Source of the DNA: Vibrio sp. NTOU-M3
Lineage (GTDB): Bacteria > Pseudomonadota > Gammaproteobacteria > Enterobacterales > Vibrionaceae
Length of the DNA stretch: 64,000 nucleotides
Assembly: GCF_040869035.1 (NCBI RefSeq)
Contig: NZ_CP162100.1
Coordinates: 124,001 to 188,000, forward strand
Reading direction: 5' to 3'
Both the position numbers and the translations under genes were made by a program. This document shows positions 18,749-29,464 of this stretch, piece after piece (the first letter of the stretch is position 1; every line of letters begins with the position of its first letter). The notes beneath the pieces are model-generated. The model had not been told where the DNA came from. It did no database searches and saw only the letters and a program-made list of their open reading frames with translations.

Positions 18749-19485
18749 TCAAAACATTCATTATTCATGTCAGCAAAGGATATGAAGAACGTCGTAAGCA
18801 CATTGATAGTCACTTACCTAAACATGGTATCAGTGATTATGAATATATGCTTCGTGGTGACATCGATGATTTAGATGACAACATCCGTAATGAATTTTTT
18901 GGGCCTAGATTGTCTCTTGCTGAAAAATCGTGTTTCTATAAACATTTTCTGGTGATGAAATATGCAGTAGAGCACCAAATTGAACCTGTATTGGTTTTTG
19001 AGGATGATGTGGTTTTAACTGACAGGTTTCAAGCTGAGTTTGCCAATATTCAGTCTGAACTAGCAGACAAAAAAAACTACTTTGTGAATATTGAAGAAGC
19101 TTCTAACTCCGTACCATTTAGTATTCGTAAACCAAACCAACACTTATATCCCTGCAAGGTGAATAAGCTATGTGGTGGCTATATATTTGATCTCGAATTT
19201 GCCGCCAAATTTGTTGCTTACGTTGAAGCGGAGCAAATCAATACTCCAATCGATGGCTTAATTGGTGATCTGATTGATCAATTACAGTTCAATTTATACT
19301 GGACCCATCCACCAGTGGTAAAGCAAGGCAGCAAAATTGGCATGTTTGAAAGTGAGTTAAGTGGCCGTTCTTCTGGCTGGTATGCAACAATGCGGAGCTG
19401 GTTTAAAGAAGGTTATCGTACGCACGTTCGTAGTCACTTAAGTCAAAAACAAAAAGCCTTGTTTGAACACGTAACCAAGTATTGA
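18745..19485 (+). CDS. Glycosyltransferase family 25 protein, paralogue of the gene at 13527
   Basis: The 246-residue protein shows the same opening (TFIIHVSKGYEERRKHIDSHLP), acidic motif (VFEDDVVL near 84) and closing THPPVVKQGSKIGMFES as the 13527 product. The resemblance extends over the whole length, so the two genes probably arose by duplication within the locus. Its start overlaps the waaA stop by 4 bases. It probably adds a core sugar; donor and acceptor are unknown. Confidence 0.85.
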   Translation: MIKTFIIHVSKGYEERRKHIDSHLPKHGISDYEYMLRGDIDDLDDNIRNEFFGPRLSLAEKSCFYKHFLVMKYAVEHQIEPVLVFEDDVVLTDRFQAEFANIQSELADKKNYFVNIEEASNSVPFSIRKPNQHLYPCKVNKLCGGYIFDLEFAAKFVAYVEAEQINTPIDGLIGDLIDQLQFNLYWTHPPVVKQGSKIGMFESELSGRSSGWYATMRSWFKEGYRTHVRSHLSQKQKALFEHVTKY

Positions 19486-19492
19486 TTAGCTT

Positions 19493-20383
19493 ATGAATGT
19501 ATCTCCCAAGCAATACCTTGCTTTTGTTGTTTACGGTAATGACAAAACATATTACCAAGGGGCACGATTCTGCATTTTATCTTTCCTAGCGAATTGGCAA
19601 GGTGGTGTAGATAGCCGACCTGAAGTGGTTGTACTAGCAGAAGAAACTGAGCATTTTTCTGGGTTGCCTATTCGGGTTCTGCCAATTAGTTCAGCTCAAA
19701 AAGCGGAGTGGAGTTTAAATAATACCTATCACTTTAGAATAAAGAACCGTGGTTTGAAGTACTTGTGTGATCAGCTACCATTAGCTAGTGAAGATAAGCT
19801 AGTGTTTTTAGATACTGATACTTACTTTAATCAAGCGACTAATATTTATTTTGATGCTATTAGTTCAACTGAATCGTTGATGTTTTTCCCAGAGGTGAAG
19901 ATCAATGATTTACCAGAATCCAATGAATATGCTGTGATCCGAGGCAAGGATATTGCCTTAGAGGATGGTTCAAGCTACTGCGTGACAGAGCAGTCCACAA
20001 TGTGGGCGTCCGCTGTGATTGGTATTACCGGATCGCAAAAGCAAGCATTTGACTATGCCGATCAGCTTATTCAAGCTTTGAGAAATGAAGGGTGTAAAGC
20101 CCATACACTAGAGCAGTTTGCACTGTCAGAAGCATTGTCTCGAGATGTAACATTGCGACCTGCGAAGGATTGGTTGAATCATTATTCCACCAGTGGCAGA
20201 AAAGATTGGGGAAGAAAAGTGCTTGAACACTTCTTTATTGAAAATGGCAACAAGCCGTTTGAAGAGCAAGTACAGCTCGCTAAAAAAGTAAGCTTTACTC
20301 GCCCGCTGTCAGAAGTTATTCGTGGTCATATCTACAAGAAGAAAAAGAAACTACGCCAGCTGTTTGGTTTAAAACCAGAGTAA
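19493..20383 (+). CDS. Putative GT-A type glycosyltransferase of unassigned family
   Basis: I do not recognise the 296-residue protein by full-length family. Visible features suggest a GT-A glycosyltransferase: an N-terminal beta-strand region (YLAFVVYGND) and a DXD-like FLDTDTYF motif near residue 103, the GT8-like metal/nucleotide site. An HTLEQFALSEALS block near 205 is also seen. The C-terminus is very basic (YKKKKKLRQLF), suitable for membrane contact. Position 7 bases after a GT25 gene and inside the LPS core operon supports a core-sugar role. The assignment is inferred. Confidence 0.6.
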   Translation: MNVSPKQYLAFVVYGNDKTYYQGARFCILSFLANWQGGVDSRPEVVVLAEETEHFSGLPIRVLPISSAQKAEWSLNNTYHFRIKNRGLKYLCDQLPLASEDKLVFLDTDTYFNQATNIYFDAISSTESLMFFPEVKINDLPESNEYAVIRGKDIALEDGSSYCVTEQSTMWASAVIGITGSQKQAFDYADQLIQALRNEGCKAHTLEQFALSEALSRDVTLRPAKDWLNHYSTSGRKDWGRKVLEHFFIENGNKPFEEQVQLAKKVSFTRPLSEVIRGHIYKKKKKLRQLFGLKPE

Positions 20384-20393
20384 CAACAAAATG

Positions 20394-21098
20394 TTATGCG
20401 TGGTAGCCACTTATTAGAGCTTGCCACGCATCGCCTGAGAGCTGAATATTTCCTAGTTTCACCTCCTTGTCAAAAGAGCGTTTTAATCTCTCTAAATTCC
20501 CTTCTTTCCATTGTCCATCTGCTTGTTGCATGCACTTGTCAAAATCGATGATCCAGACTTTGTTGTGGTCATCGATCAGAATATTGTGGATATTCAAATC
20601 AGTATGATTGACGTTGATGTTATGCATCTTGCGTATTTCTTGGCCAATGAGGAACAATTGATCTTTGGATAGTGAGCCTTGAGATAGGATTGCGACTAAA
20701 TCGCGTGCATTGGCAAGCTTTTGCACCAAAATATCTGCTTTGTATGTGGGGCCGTGTTTGATGATTCTGGCTGCAACGGGAGCGGGCACGTTAACGCCAT
20801 ATTCAACCAGTGTTTTTAATAAGGTTAGCTCTTGGTAAGCTCGGGTATTGTTTAACCCTGTAAACCAATAACTGTCCTCAACCAGTTTGCCAAATAGACC
20901 ACCACGGCGATAGTGTCGAAGAGCAAGTTCACCTTGTTTCCCCTTAACAAACCAAGTTGTTCCACGACCTTGCGCTGAACCTGTAATGGCATTAATGCTC
21001 TGCCAATAGTCAATCGAGAAAGCTTGCTCAACGTCTTCACTCAGTAGAGAAGGATCATACCAATACGTTGTTTGTTGGGTTTGCTTTTGGGTAAACAT
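20394..21098 (-). CDS. kdkA: Kdo kinase
   Basis: The 234-residue protein belongs to the KdkA/eukaryotic-like kinase group. ARGTTWFVKGKQGELALRHYRRGG-type residues near 40-65 bind the phosphate. The catalytic loop is HTDLNIHNIL near 160, and IDFDKC near 178 is the metal-binding DFD equivalent. KdkA phosphorylates Kdo of lipid A in organisms with a single Kdo. It runs against the core operon and is divergent, 70 bases apart, from the GT9 gene at 21169. Confidence 0.92.
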   Translation of the reverse strand: MFTQKQTQQTTYWYDPSLLSEDVEQAFSIDYWQSINAITGSAQGRGTTWFVKGKQGELALRHYRRGGLFGKLVEDSYWFTGLNNTRAYQELTLLKTLVEYGVNVPAPVAARIIKHGPTYKADILVQKLANARDLVAILSQGSLSKDQLFLIGQEIRKMHNINVNHTDLNIHNILIDDHNKVWIIDFDKCMQQADGQWKEGNLERLKRSFDKEVKLGNIQLSGDAWQALISGYHA

Positions 21099-21168
21099 GA
21101 ATCACTGTCTTGGTCGGGTTGGTTTATGGCATACTAAGCGCAAAGTATATCAAACCAACAATTGATTA

Positions 21169-22266
21169 ATGAGTTGTCCGCAAAGCTATCAAAAAATTCT
21201 GGTTATCGCCACACACTGTATCGGTGACAGCCTGCTTATCACCACTTTTACTCGTAGTTTAAGAAAAGCTTATCCTAGTGCGCAAATTGACGTATTGGTG
21301 AATGCACGTGGTGAAATGGTGTTTGGTACCAATCCCGATGTTGATAGCTTGGTTGAGATCCCACCTCGGCCGAAATTAAAAGATTATCGTCGCATTCTCA
21401 AACAGCGTGGACGGTATGATTTAGTGATTAACGAGATGCTCAATGACCGCACGGCGATCTATAGCTTTGTGTTTGGTAAGAAGCGTTTAGGGGCTGTAGA
21501 CGACAGCTTGAAGGGTGCTTGGTTAAAGAAACTCGTCTTCAACAAATATATTCTTGAGCAAAATCGTTTTGAGCACAAAATGAGCCGTATGGCGCGTATG
21601 CTCGATCAGATCAACGTGGAAGTTGTACCTAAGCTCATCTCACCCGAAGAAGAATTACCTGAAATAGTTAACGAGTCCTTGCCGAAAAACTACGTCGTTG
21701 TGCATGCGCCATCTTCGAATGAAATTAAACAGTGGCCTGTTGATTACTGGATTGACGTGATCACGGCGATGCTTGAACAAGGCTATAATGTAGTGTTATC
21801 AGGTGCGGCTTTGGAGCGCGATCAAGCGATCGTGTCTGAGCTGTTAGATAAGCTCCCACCATCAGAGCACCTATTTAGCGTCATGGGTCAGCTTTCTCTT
21901 GCACAGACCTCCACTCTATTGAAACAAAGTGATGGTTTTGTTGGGCCTGATAGTGGGCCAGGTCATATGGCGTCAGGCTACCCAATCCCCATTGTTTCTC
22001 TGATCAGTGTTGCGCCAGCCAGTATGTGGTCGCCGTGGCCTTATGAGATGTCAGTCGACAGGGTAAACAACCTGTACTCGAATGGAACGCTTAAGCAGAA
22101 GCAAGGCAACATTACCTTATTGCAATCGAATCGAGATTGCGTCCCTTGTTATAAGAACAAATGTCAGATCAGTGATGATTTGTATTCTCCTTGTCTTAAA
22201 GATATTAAGCCAGCACGTGTGATTGAAGCTATCACAGAAACGATTCCTTTAAAGGTGGTGGAATGA
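21169..22266 (+). CDS. Glycosyltransferase family 9 (heptosyltransferase-like)
   Basis: The 365-residue protein has the GT9 layout. The N-terminal ILVIATHCIGDSLLITTF lies near residues 10-27. The C-terminal donor site is VGPDSGPGHMASGYPIP near 262, where the DSGPGH block is the family signature. A cysteine-rich C-terminus (CVPCYKNKC) resembles other heptosyltransferases of the WaaQ/WaaF type. It overlaps the next GT9 gene by 4 bases (ATGA). The product probably adds a third heptose or a related core sugar; specificity is not shown. Confidence 0.82.
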   Translation: MSCPQSYQKILVIATHCIGDSLLITTFTRSLRKAYPSAQIDVLVNARGEMVFGTNPDVDSLVEIPPRPKLKDYRRILKQRGRYDLVINEMLNDRTAIYSFVFGKKRLGAVDDSLKGAWLKKLVFNKYILEQNRFEHKMSRMARMLDQINVEVVPKLISPEEELPEIVNESLPKNYVVVHAPSSNEIKQWPVDYWIDVITAMLEQGYNVVLSGAALERDQAIVSELLDKLPPSEHLFSVMGQLSLAQTSTLLKQSDGFVGPDSGPGHMASGYPIPIVSLISVAPASMWSPWPYEMSVDRVNNLYSNGTLKQKQGNITLLQSNRDCVPCYKNKCQISDDLYSPCLKDIKPARVIEAITETIPLKVVE

Positions 22267-23345
22267 GTACAACAAACATAACGCCGCCTTCGTCTATTTG
22301 TATCTTGCGACTGTCAGCCATAGGCGATGTTTGTCATGCGCTGTCTGCCGTGCAGTTGATCCAAAAAACATATCCTCAATGCCGTATTACTTGGGTCATG
22401 GGCAAGGTTGAAGCACAGTTGCTAGGTGAGCTCCCCGGCATTGAGGTCGTTGTTTTTGACAAGAAGCAAGGCTTTAAAGGGATGAAAGCGGTTTGGCAAC
22501 AGCTTAAAGGGATCAAGTTTGATTACTTGCTGCACATGCAAGTGGCGCTACGTGCGAGCCTGCTCTCTTGGGGAATCAAAGCCAAAGTAAAGCTGGGCTT
22601 TAGTTGGTCACGAGCAAAAGAAGGTCAGTGGTTATTCACCAATAAAAAATTACCCGCAACTGAGGCTGGGCATGTTTTGGATAACTTTGCTGAATTTGCT
22701 CGTTATCTTGGTTGTCCAGTCACAAAGCCAAGTTGGTCTATCCCGCTGTCTGATGAAGAAATGGCTTTAGCGAAAAGCCTTTCTCAACCATATATGGTGA
22801 TCAGCCCGGCAGCAAGCAAGGATGAGCGCAATTGGTTGATTGAGCGATATGCTCAAGTCGCGGATCATGCGCATCAACAAGGTTTAAGTGTTGTATTGTG
22901 TGGTGCACCAACTGAGCGTGAACACAAACTTGCAGCGCAGATCGAACAAACGATGTCAGTGCCATGTACCAAATTAGTGGGTAAAACTTCATTGAAGCAG
23001 TTGGTTGCGGTATTAAAACATGCTGAAGTGGTGCTGGCTCCTGACTCTGGACCGGCTCATATGGCAACAACGCAAGGGACACCTGTGATTGGTTTGTATG
23101 CCCACAGTAACCCGCGTCGAACAGGACCATATAATAGCCAGCAACTGGTGGTTTCCGTTTATGATCAAATAGCGCAAGAGCAGTACGGTAAGCCTGTTTC
23201 TGAACTTGCGTGGGGAAGTCGAGTTAAAGGGCAAGATTTGATGGCTAGAATTCAAGTTGAAGATGTGATTGCTCAATTAGACCACCTTTTACCATCAAAA
23301 ATGAGTCATGAATCTTTAGAAGACGAGTCGCTACAAGCTGAATAA
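22263..23345 (+). CDS. Glycosyltransferase family 9, probable heptosyltransferase I
   Basis: The 360-residue GT9 protein has ICILRLSAIGDVCHALSAVQ near residues 12-31, and KEGQWLF and ISPAASKDERNW in the middle. The donor site is LAPDSGPAHMATTQGTPVIGLYAHSNP near 258, written here in part. These blocks resemble the OpsX/WaaC group that adds the first heptose to Kdo. No other WaaC candidate is in the window, so this one is the likely heptosyltransferase I. It ends 15 bases before the coaD start. Confidence 0.82.
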   Translation: MSTTNITPPSSICILRLSAIGDVCHALSAVQLIQKTYPQCRITWVMGKVEAQLLGELPGIEVVVFDKKQGFKGMKAVWQQLKGIKFDYLLHMQVALRASLLSWGIKAKVKLGFSWSRAKEGQWLFTNKKLPATEAGHVLDNFAEFARYLGCPVTKPSWSIPLSDEEMALAKSLSQPYMVISPAASKDERNWLIERYAQVADHAHQQGLSVVLCGAPTEREHKLAAQIEQTMSVPCTKLVGKTSLKQLVAVLKHAEVVLAPDSGPAHMATTQGTPVIGLYAHSNPRRTGPYNSQQLVVSVYDQIAQEQYGKPVSELAWGSRVKGQDLMARIQVEDVIAQLDHLLPSKMSHESLEDESLQAE

Positions 23346-24823
<1,478 letters not shown>

Positions 24824-24824
24824 A

Positions 24825-24852
24825 TAAAGGGAGCTATATGGCTCCCTTTATT
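24825..24852. terminator. Bidirectional terminator between the GT4 gene and lpxM
   Basis: The stem TAAAGGGAGC / GCTCCCTTTA with a 6-base loop has A/T-rich sides in both directions. It lies between two convergent genes. Confidence 0.8.
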
Positions 24853-24853
24853 A

Positions 24854-25810
24854 TCAGTAACCCACATATGGGTCGTTACCATCACGACGGGTTTTGAGCA
24901 ATTTCAGAATCCACATATATTGTTCAGGCTTTGGTGTAACAAACTCTTCGACCACCACGTTCATTGCGCGCGCATCTTCTAGTTCATCACCACTAAAATC
25001 TGCCATAGGTGGCTTAATTTCTATTTCATATTGACCCGTTTCAATATTGTAACTGGCAAACGTTGGGACAATTTTTGCTCGGCTAACTTTAGCGAGCTTA
25101 CCAAGACCGGGGAGTGTTGCTTTCTCGGTAGCGAAGAAATCTACAAAAACACTTTGTTCAGGGCCATGATCTTGATCGGGAAGGTAGTAGCCTAAATAGC
25201 CGTCTTTGACTGATTTGATAAATGGTTTAATGCCACCACTGCGATCATATACACGGCCGCCATATTGCACACGTTGTTTGTGCATTAACCAATCCGTTAA
25301 CGGGTTCTTCTGGCTGTTTGCCATAGCGGAAACAGGTAGGCCACGAGATGCCAGTAAAATCGCAGGGATATCAATGGTCCAAGAGTGTGGAACCAGTAAG
25401 ATCGCACTTTGCTTCTCTTCATGAAGTTTTTGTAAGTGCTCTAGTCCGATAATTTTGGAATGGCGCTCAAGCCATTTTTTACTGCGCAAGGAAATAGCAG
25501 GAAAACCAAGTAGAAAGGTTCCTGCCGTGACGAGACAGTTTTCTAAAATCTGTTCGCGTTCAGCGTCACTTTTTTCAGGAAAGCACAAAGACAAATTGAT
25601 ACGCGCCTTTTGCACTGGTCCTCGCTGCTTTTTTGCCATCTTTTTAGCAACAAAGCGTGCGATAGCTGCTCGAGCTCTATTTGGAAGTAGGGTAATCGGC
25701 GCTCCAAGCAACAGAGCAATCCATGTTCCCCAATGTTTTGGTGCCAAGTATTCGGCTTTAAACTCAGGGTTATAGGCTTTAGGGTCGTAATCGTTTCTGG
25801 ATTCAGACAT
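24854..25810 (-). CDS. lpxM: Lipid A secondary acyltransferase, LpxM family
   Basis: From the chosen start the protein has 318 residues. One membrane segment lies near residues 20-40. The catalytic HX4D motif is HSWTID near 135, and the blocks GGIKPFIKSV, GYYLPDQDHGPE and PEQYMWILKLLKTR are those of LpxM. The frame is open to 25936, but the upstream part overlaps the hldD stop and terminator; the ATG at 25810 gives the typical MSESRNDYDPKAYNPEF start. No clear Shine-Dalgarno is seen. It lies downstream of hldD on the same strand, beyond a terminator. Confidence 0.9.
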   Translation of the reverse strand: MSESRNDYDPKAYNPEFKAEYLAPKHWGTWIALLLGAPITLLPNRARAAIARFVAKKMAKKQRGPVQKARINLSLCFPEKSDAEREQILENCLVTAGTFLLGFPAISLRSKKWLERHSKIIGLEHLQKLHEEKQSAILLVPHSWTIDIPAILLASRGLPVSAMANSQKNPLTDWLMHKQRVQYGGRVYDRSGGIKPFIKSVKDGYLGYYLPDQDHGPEQSVFVDFFATEKATLPGLGKLAKVSRAKIVPTFASYNIETGQYEIEIKPPMADFSGDELEDARAMNVVVEEFVTPKPEQYMWILKLLKTRRDGNDPYVGY

Positions 25811-25825
25811 AGGGTAAGGGTATTT

Positions 25826-25856
25826 AGTAAAAACCGGCTCGGATGAGTGAGCCGGT
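25826..25856 (-). terminator. Terminator after hldD
   Basis: On the minus strand the stem ACCGGCTC / GAGCCGGT is followed by TTTTTACT. It lies 15 bases after the hldD stop and just before lpxM, so it may attenuate lpxM. Confidence 0.75.
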
Positions 25857-25871
25857 GTAAATCGTTTCAGC

Positions 25872-26813
25872 TTAGGCGTTAATAAGCTGCATGTACTCAG
25901 CGACACCTTGTGCCACAGTCTTAAACTGGTGGTCACAACCAGCAGTTCGGAGATTAGTTAGATCGGCTTGTGTAAACTCTTGGTACGCACCTTTCAAATG
26001 CTCAGGGAATGGGATGGTTTCCATTGTTCCTTTGCCGTGGTAGCTAATTACTGCTTTTGCAACCTCTTCAAAGGATTCCGCATTACCAGTACCTAGGTTA
26101 AAAATACCAGAGACTCCACTTTGCATGAACCATAGGTTGACGGCGGCTACATCGCCCACATAAACAAAATCACGTTTGAAGTGTTCGCTGCCTTCAAATA
26201 ATTTTGGATTCTCGCCAGCATTCATCTGATTGTTTAAGTGGAAGGCTACCGAAGCCATTGAGCCCTTATGTTGTTCACGTGGGCCATACACATTGAAATA
26301 ACGGAAACCGACGACTTGTGACAGTTTTTCACCATGGGCGGCAGCATCTTCCCACACACGGCGAACATAATTATCAAACTGTTGTTTGGAGTAACCGTAG
26401 ACGTTTAGTGCACCTTCGTATTGTTTTTCTTCTTTAAATACAGAAGTTTCACCGTAGGTAGCTGCCGAAGAAGCATAGAGGAATGGAATGTCACGATCGA
26501 GGCAGTAATGCAGTAGCTCTTTAGAATACTCGTAATTGTTAAGCATCATATACTTGCCATCCCACTCAGTCGTCGCAGAACAAGCACCTTCATGGAAAAT
26601 GGCGTCGATGGGGCCAAAGTTCTCACCTGCCATGATTTGAACTAAGAAATCATCACGATCCATGTAATCAGCAATATCCAAATCAACCAGATTCTGGAAC
26701 TTCTTGCCATTTTTCAGGTTGTCTACAACCAGAATATCGTTAATGCCTTGTTCATTTAGGGCTTTGACAATGTTGCTGCCGATCATGCCAGCACCACCGG
26801 TTACGATGATCAT
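25872..26813 (-). CDS. hldD: ADP-glyceromanno-heptose 6-epimerase
   Basis: This NAD(P)-dependent epimerase makes ADP-L-glycero-D-manno-heptose for the core. The product is 313 residues. The Rossmann motif GGAGMIGSN is near residues 5-13, [16 protein letters not shown] near 75, and the YGYSK catalytic tyrosine/lysine near 140. [12 protein letters not shown] is also typical. An ATG two codons upstream (26819) sits directly on the AAGGA ribosome site; the ATG at 26813 has proper spacing and gives the usual MIIVTGG start. Confidence 0.96.
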   Translation of the reverse strand: MIIVTGGAGMIGSNIVKALNEQGINDILVVDNLKNGKKFQNLVDLDIADYMDRDDFLVQIMAGENFGPIDAIFHEGACSATTEWDGKYMMLNNYEYSKELLHYCLDRDIPFLYASSAATYGETSVFKEEKQYEGALNVYGYSKQQFDNYVRRVWEDAAAHGEKLSQVVGFRYFNVYGPREQHKGSMASVAFHLNNQMNAGENPKLFEGSEHFKRDFVYVGDVAAVNLWFMQSGVSGIFNLGTGNAESFEEVAKAVISYHGKGTMETIPFPEHLKGAYQEFTQADLTNLRTAGCDHQFKTVAQGVAEYMQLINA

Positions 26814-26895
26814 ACTCATTCCTTCATTATAAAGCGGTTCTTTCGCGAGTATAACACAGTTGTTTTCACCCTCCAGAGCCTCTCTGGCCGAGATA

Positions 26896-26925
26896 GAAAA
26901 AGAGACGCCATTAAGGCGTCTCTTT
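26896..26925 (-). terminator. Terminator after ugd
   Basis: The stem AAAGAGACGCC / GGCGTCTCTTT with a 5-base loop is followed on the minus strand by TTTTTCT. It lies 16 bases after the ugd stop. Confidence 0.85.
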
Positions 26926-26941
26926 ACATTGGAGGTTAAGC

Positions 26942-28108
26942 TTAGTCACTGCCAAATAAGTCGCGGGTGTAAACTTTGTCTGCAACATCTTCAAGCTCAG
27001 CAACCATGCGGTTAGAAACAATTACATCGGCTTCTTGCTTAAATGCCTCAAAATCAGTGATAACACGTGAGTGGAAGAAGTGTTCTTCTTTCAACACTGG
27101 CTCGTAAACGATAACTTCAATACCTTTAGCCTTCAGACGCTTCATGATGCCTTGAATCGAAGATGCACGGAAGTTGTCAGAACCAGCCTTCATGATCAGA
27201 CGGTAGATACCGACTACTTTAGGCTCACGTTTTAAGATAGATTCAGCGACAAAATCTTTACGTGTACGGTTTGCATCAACAATCGCTGCGATGATGTTAT
27301 TTGGTACGGTTTCGTAGTTAGCCAGTAGCTGCTTGGTATCTTTTGGTAGGCAGTAGCCGCCATAACCAAATGAAGGGTTGTTGTAATGGCTACCAATACG
27401 CGGGTCTAAACCAACACCCTCGATGATTTGACGTGCGTCCATACCATGCGCTTCAGCGTAAGAATCTAGTTCGTTGAAGTAAGCAACGCGCATGGCTAAG
27501 TAAGTATTTGAGAATAGCTTAACGGCTTCTGCTTCTGTTGAGTTAGTGAATAGAACAGGAATGTCTTCTTTTACCGCGCCTTCTACGAGTAGATCAGCAA
27601 ACACTTTCGCACGCTCACTTTGTTCACCCACGATAATGCGAGATGGGTGCAAGTTGTCGTATAGTGCTTTGCCTTCACGTAAAAACTCTGGAGAGAAGAT
27701 CAAGTTATCACAACCGAGCTCTTGTTTTGCGTGGTCTGTGTAACCGACAGGAACGGTTGATTTGATTACCATCACTGCGTTTGGGTTAATTGCCATTACA
27801 TCTTTGATGACAGCTTCAACAGAAGAGGTGTTGAAGTAGTTGGTTTGAGGGTCGTAATCCGTTGGGGTTGCGATTACAACATACTCGGCATCTTTATAGG
27901 CTTGCTCTTTGTCTAACGTAGCCTGAAAGCTTAGCGTTTTGTTTGTTAGAAAGTCTTCAATTTCAGCATCAACGATCGGAGAGATACGGTCGTTTAGCAT
28001 CTTTACTTTTTCTTCGATGATATCAACGGCTACTACGTCATGGTTTTGCGCGAGTAGCATTGCATTGGATAAACCAACGTACCCGGTACCTGCAACTGCA
28101 ATTTTCAA
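26942..28108 (-). CDS. ugd: UDP-glucose 6-dehydrogenase (TTG start)
   Basis: The enzyme oxidises UDP-glucose to UDP-glucuronate for surface polysaccharide. From the chosen start it has 388 residues, the length of E. coli Ugd. The N-terminal NAD site is [13 protein letters not shown], the middle has STVPVGYT and [20 protein letters not shown], and the catalytic cysteine is in [13 protein letters not shown] near 255. No ATG fits: the TTG at 28108 gives the family start (M)[11 protein letters not shown] and has a GGAG site 6 bases away. The frame is open a further 25 codons upstream, but this is not family-like. Confidence 0.93.
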   Translation of the reverse strand: MKIAVAGTGYVGLSNAMLLAQNHDVVAVDIIEEKVKMLNDRISPIVDAEIEDFLTNKTLSFQATLDKEQAYKDAEYVVIATPTDYDPQTNYFNTSSVEAVIKDVMAINPNAVMVIKSTVPVGYTDHAKQELGCDNLIFSPEFLREGKALYDNLHPSRIIVGEQSERAKVFADLLVEGAVKEDIPVLFTNSTEAEAVKLFSNTYLAMRVAYFNELDSYAEAHGMDARQIIEGVGLDPRIGSHYNNPSFGYGGYCLPKDTKQLLANYETVPNNIIAAIVDANRTRKDFVAESILKREPKVVGIYRLIMKAGSDNFRASSIQGIMKRLKAKGIEVIVYEPVLKEEHFFHSRVITDFEAFKQEADVIVSNRMVAELEDVADKVYTRDLFGSD

Positions 28109-28442
28109 ATTAAACTCCGAAAGTGGTGATTGTGGTGAACTTTGTAATATAGAGATTTGCTGAGAGTTATGAGTTTTTATCAAGCATGCTTAGGGTAATC
28201 AATACGAAAATAAATTAGTTTGGTATTATAGCAAATATGAGAACGTCTCATATATTATGTAGTAAACAATTAAAGATTATAGAGACGGTGTCCCCAGCGT
28301 CGCATAAAGTGTTTTTTTTCTGTAAACTTCGCTTTTCTATAAATGTCCAATTCAAGTGCTTATATATGATTAGCACTTTAAGGTAGCTTCACTATGAGAT
28401 GCTTCGGCTCTGTAATCGTGATGATAATTTTTGAGGTATTAA
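28109..28442. promoter_or_regulatory. Divergent ugd / pseB intergenic region with an inverted repeat
   Basis: No gene is seen in these 334 AT-rich bases. They must hold the promoters of ugd and of the pse operon. An 8-bp inverted repeat, ATATGAGA-acg-TCTCATAT, lies at 28235-28253 and could be an operator. A GGTAGCTT stretch near 28382 resembles part of an RfaH ops element, but the match is too short to call. No terminator-like U-tract hairpin is seen. Confidence 0.45.
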
Positions 28443-29456
28443 ATGTTAAACAATAAGACAGTCCTTATCACTGGTGGTACAGGTTCGTTTGGTAAGCAGT
28501 TCATTAAAACCATCCTTGAACGATACTCAGAAGTGAAAAAAATCATTATCTTTTCACGTGACGAGCTCAAACAATTCGAGCTGAAGCAAAAGTACCCAGT
28601 AAAAGATTTCCCCCAGCTTCGTTTTTTCATTGGTGATGTGCGAGATCAAAATCGCATGGTTCAAGCTTGTGAAGATGTGGATGTGATTATCCATGCTGCA
28701 GCGATCAAGCAGGTAGATACAGCTGAGTATAATCCAACAGAATGTATCCGAACCAACGTTGATGGAGCAGAAAATGTGATTCATGCTGCATTGCAATGTG
28801 GTGTAAAAGATGTTGTAGCACTTTCGACAGATAAAGCGTGTGCACCTATCAACCTGTATGGAGCAACAAAGCTGGCATCAGATAAGTTGTTCACAGCAGC
28901 GAACAACATCAAAGGTTCTAAAAATATCCGCTTCAGTGTTGTTCGCTACGGTAACGTGATGGGCTCCCGAGGTTCAGTTATCCCTTTCTTCTTAAACAAA
29001 CGTGAAGAAGGTATCTTGCCAATTACTCATGAAGAGATGACGCGCTTTAATATCTCATTGCAAGATGGGGTTAATATGGTGATGTATGCACTTGAAAATC
29101 ACCTAGGTGGTGAGATTTTTGTTCCAAAAATTCCATCTTACAAAATCTTAGATATTGCGGAAGCTGTTGCTCCTGAATGTGAAACCAAAGTAGTGGGTAT
29201 CCGTCCTGGTGAAAAACTTCACGAAGAGATGATTACTGATACCGATTCTCTAAATACAATTGATTTAGGTAAGTATTACGCTATCTTACCTTCGGTGTCA
29301 TTTACTTATACAGAAGAAGAATATTTAACACATCATAAAGCTGAGAAGGTCCCATTTGGTTTTAAATACAATTCAGGAACAAATACTGAATGGGAAACAG
29401 TAGAAAGCTTGCGTACCCTAGTGAAAGAACATGTAGATCCAAATTTTACAGTGTGA
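28443..29456 (+). CDS. pseB: UDP-N-acetylglucosamine 4,6-dehydratase (inverting), pseudaminic acid pathway step 1
   Basis: The 337-residue short-chain dehydrogenase family enzyme makes UDP-4-keto-6-deoxy-L-altrose-type sugar from UDP-GlcNAc. The Rossmann motif GGTGSFG is at 11-17, then SRDELKQFELKQKY, and IHAAAIKQVDTAEYNP near 82. STDKACAPINLYGATKLASDK near 125 holds the catalytic region, and GIRPGEKLHEEMI near 258 is the WbpM/PseB signature. It is the first gene of a six-gene pse operon and ends 8 bases before pseC. Confidence 0.95.
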   Translation: MLNNKTVLITGGTGSFGKQFIKTILERYSEVKKIIIFSRDELKQFELKQKYPVKDFPQLRFFIGDVRDQNRMVQACEDVDVIIHAAAIKQVDTAEYNPTECIRTNVDGAENVIHAALQCGVKDVVALSTDKACAPINLYGATKLASDKLFTAANNIKGSKNIRFSVVRYGNVMGSRGSVIPFFLNKREEGILPITHEEMTRFNISLQDGVNMVMYALENHLGGEIFVPKIPSYKILDIAEAVAPECETKVVGIRPGEKLHEEMITDTDSLNTIDLGKYYAILPSVSFTYTEEEYLTHHKAEKVPFGFKYNSGTNTEWETVESLRTLVKEHVDPNFTV

Positions 29457-29464
29457 GAAGAAAA

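Noticed and set aside
28375..28400. GGTAGCTT near the pse operon as an RfaH ops/JUMPstart element
   Set aside because: Only about 7 bases agree with the ops core and the rest of the JUMPstart sequence is absent.
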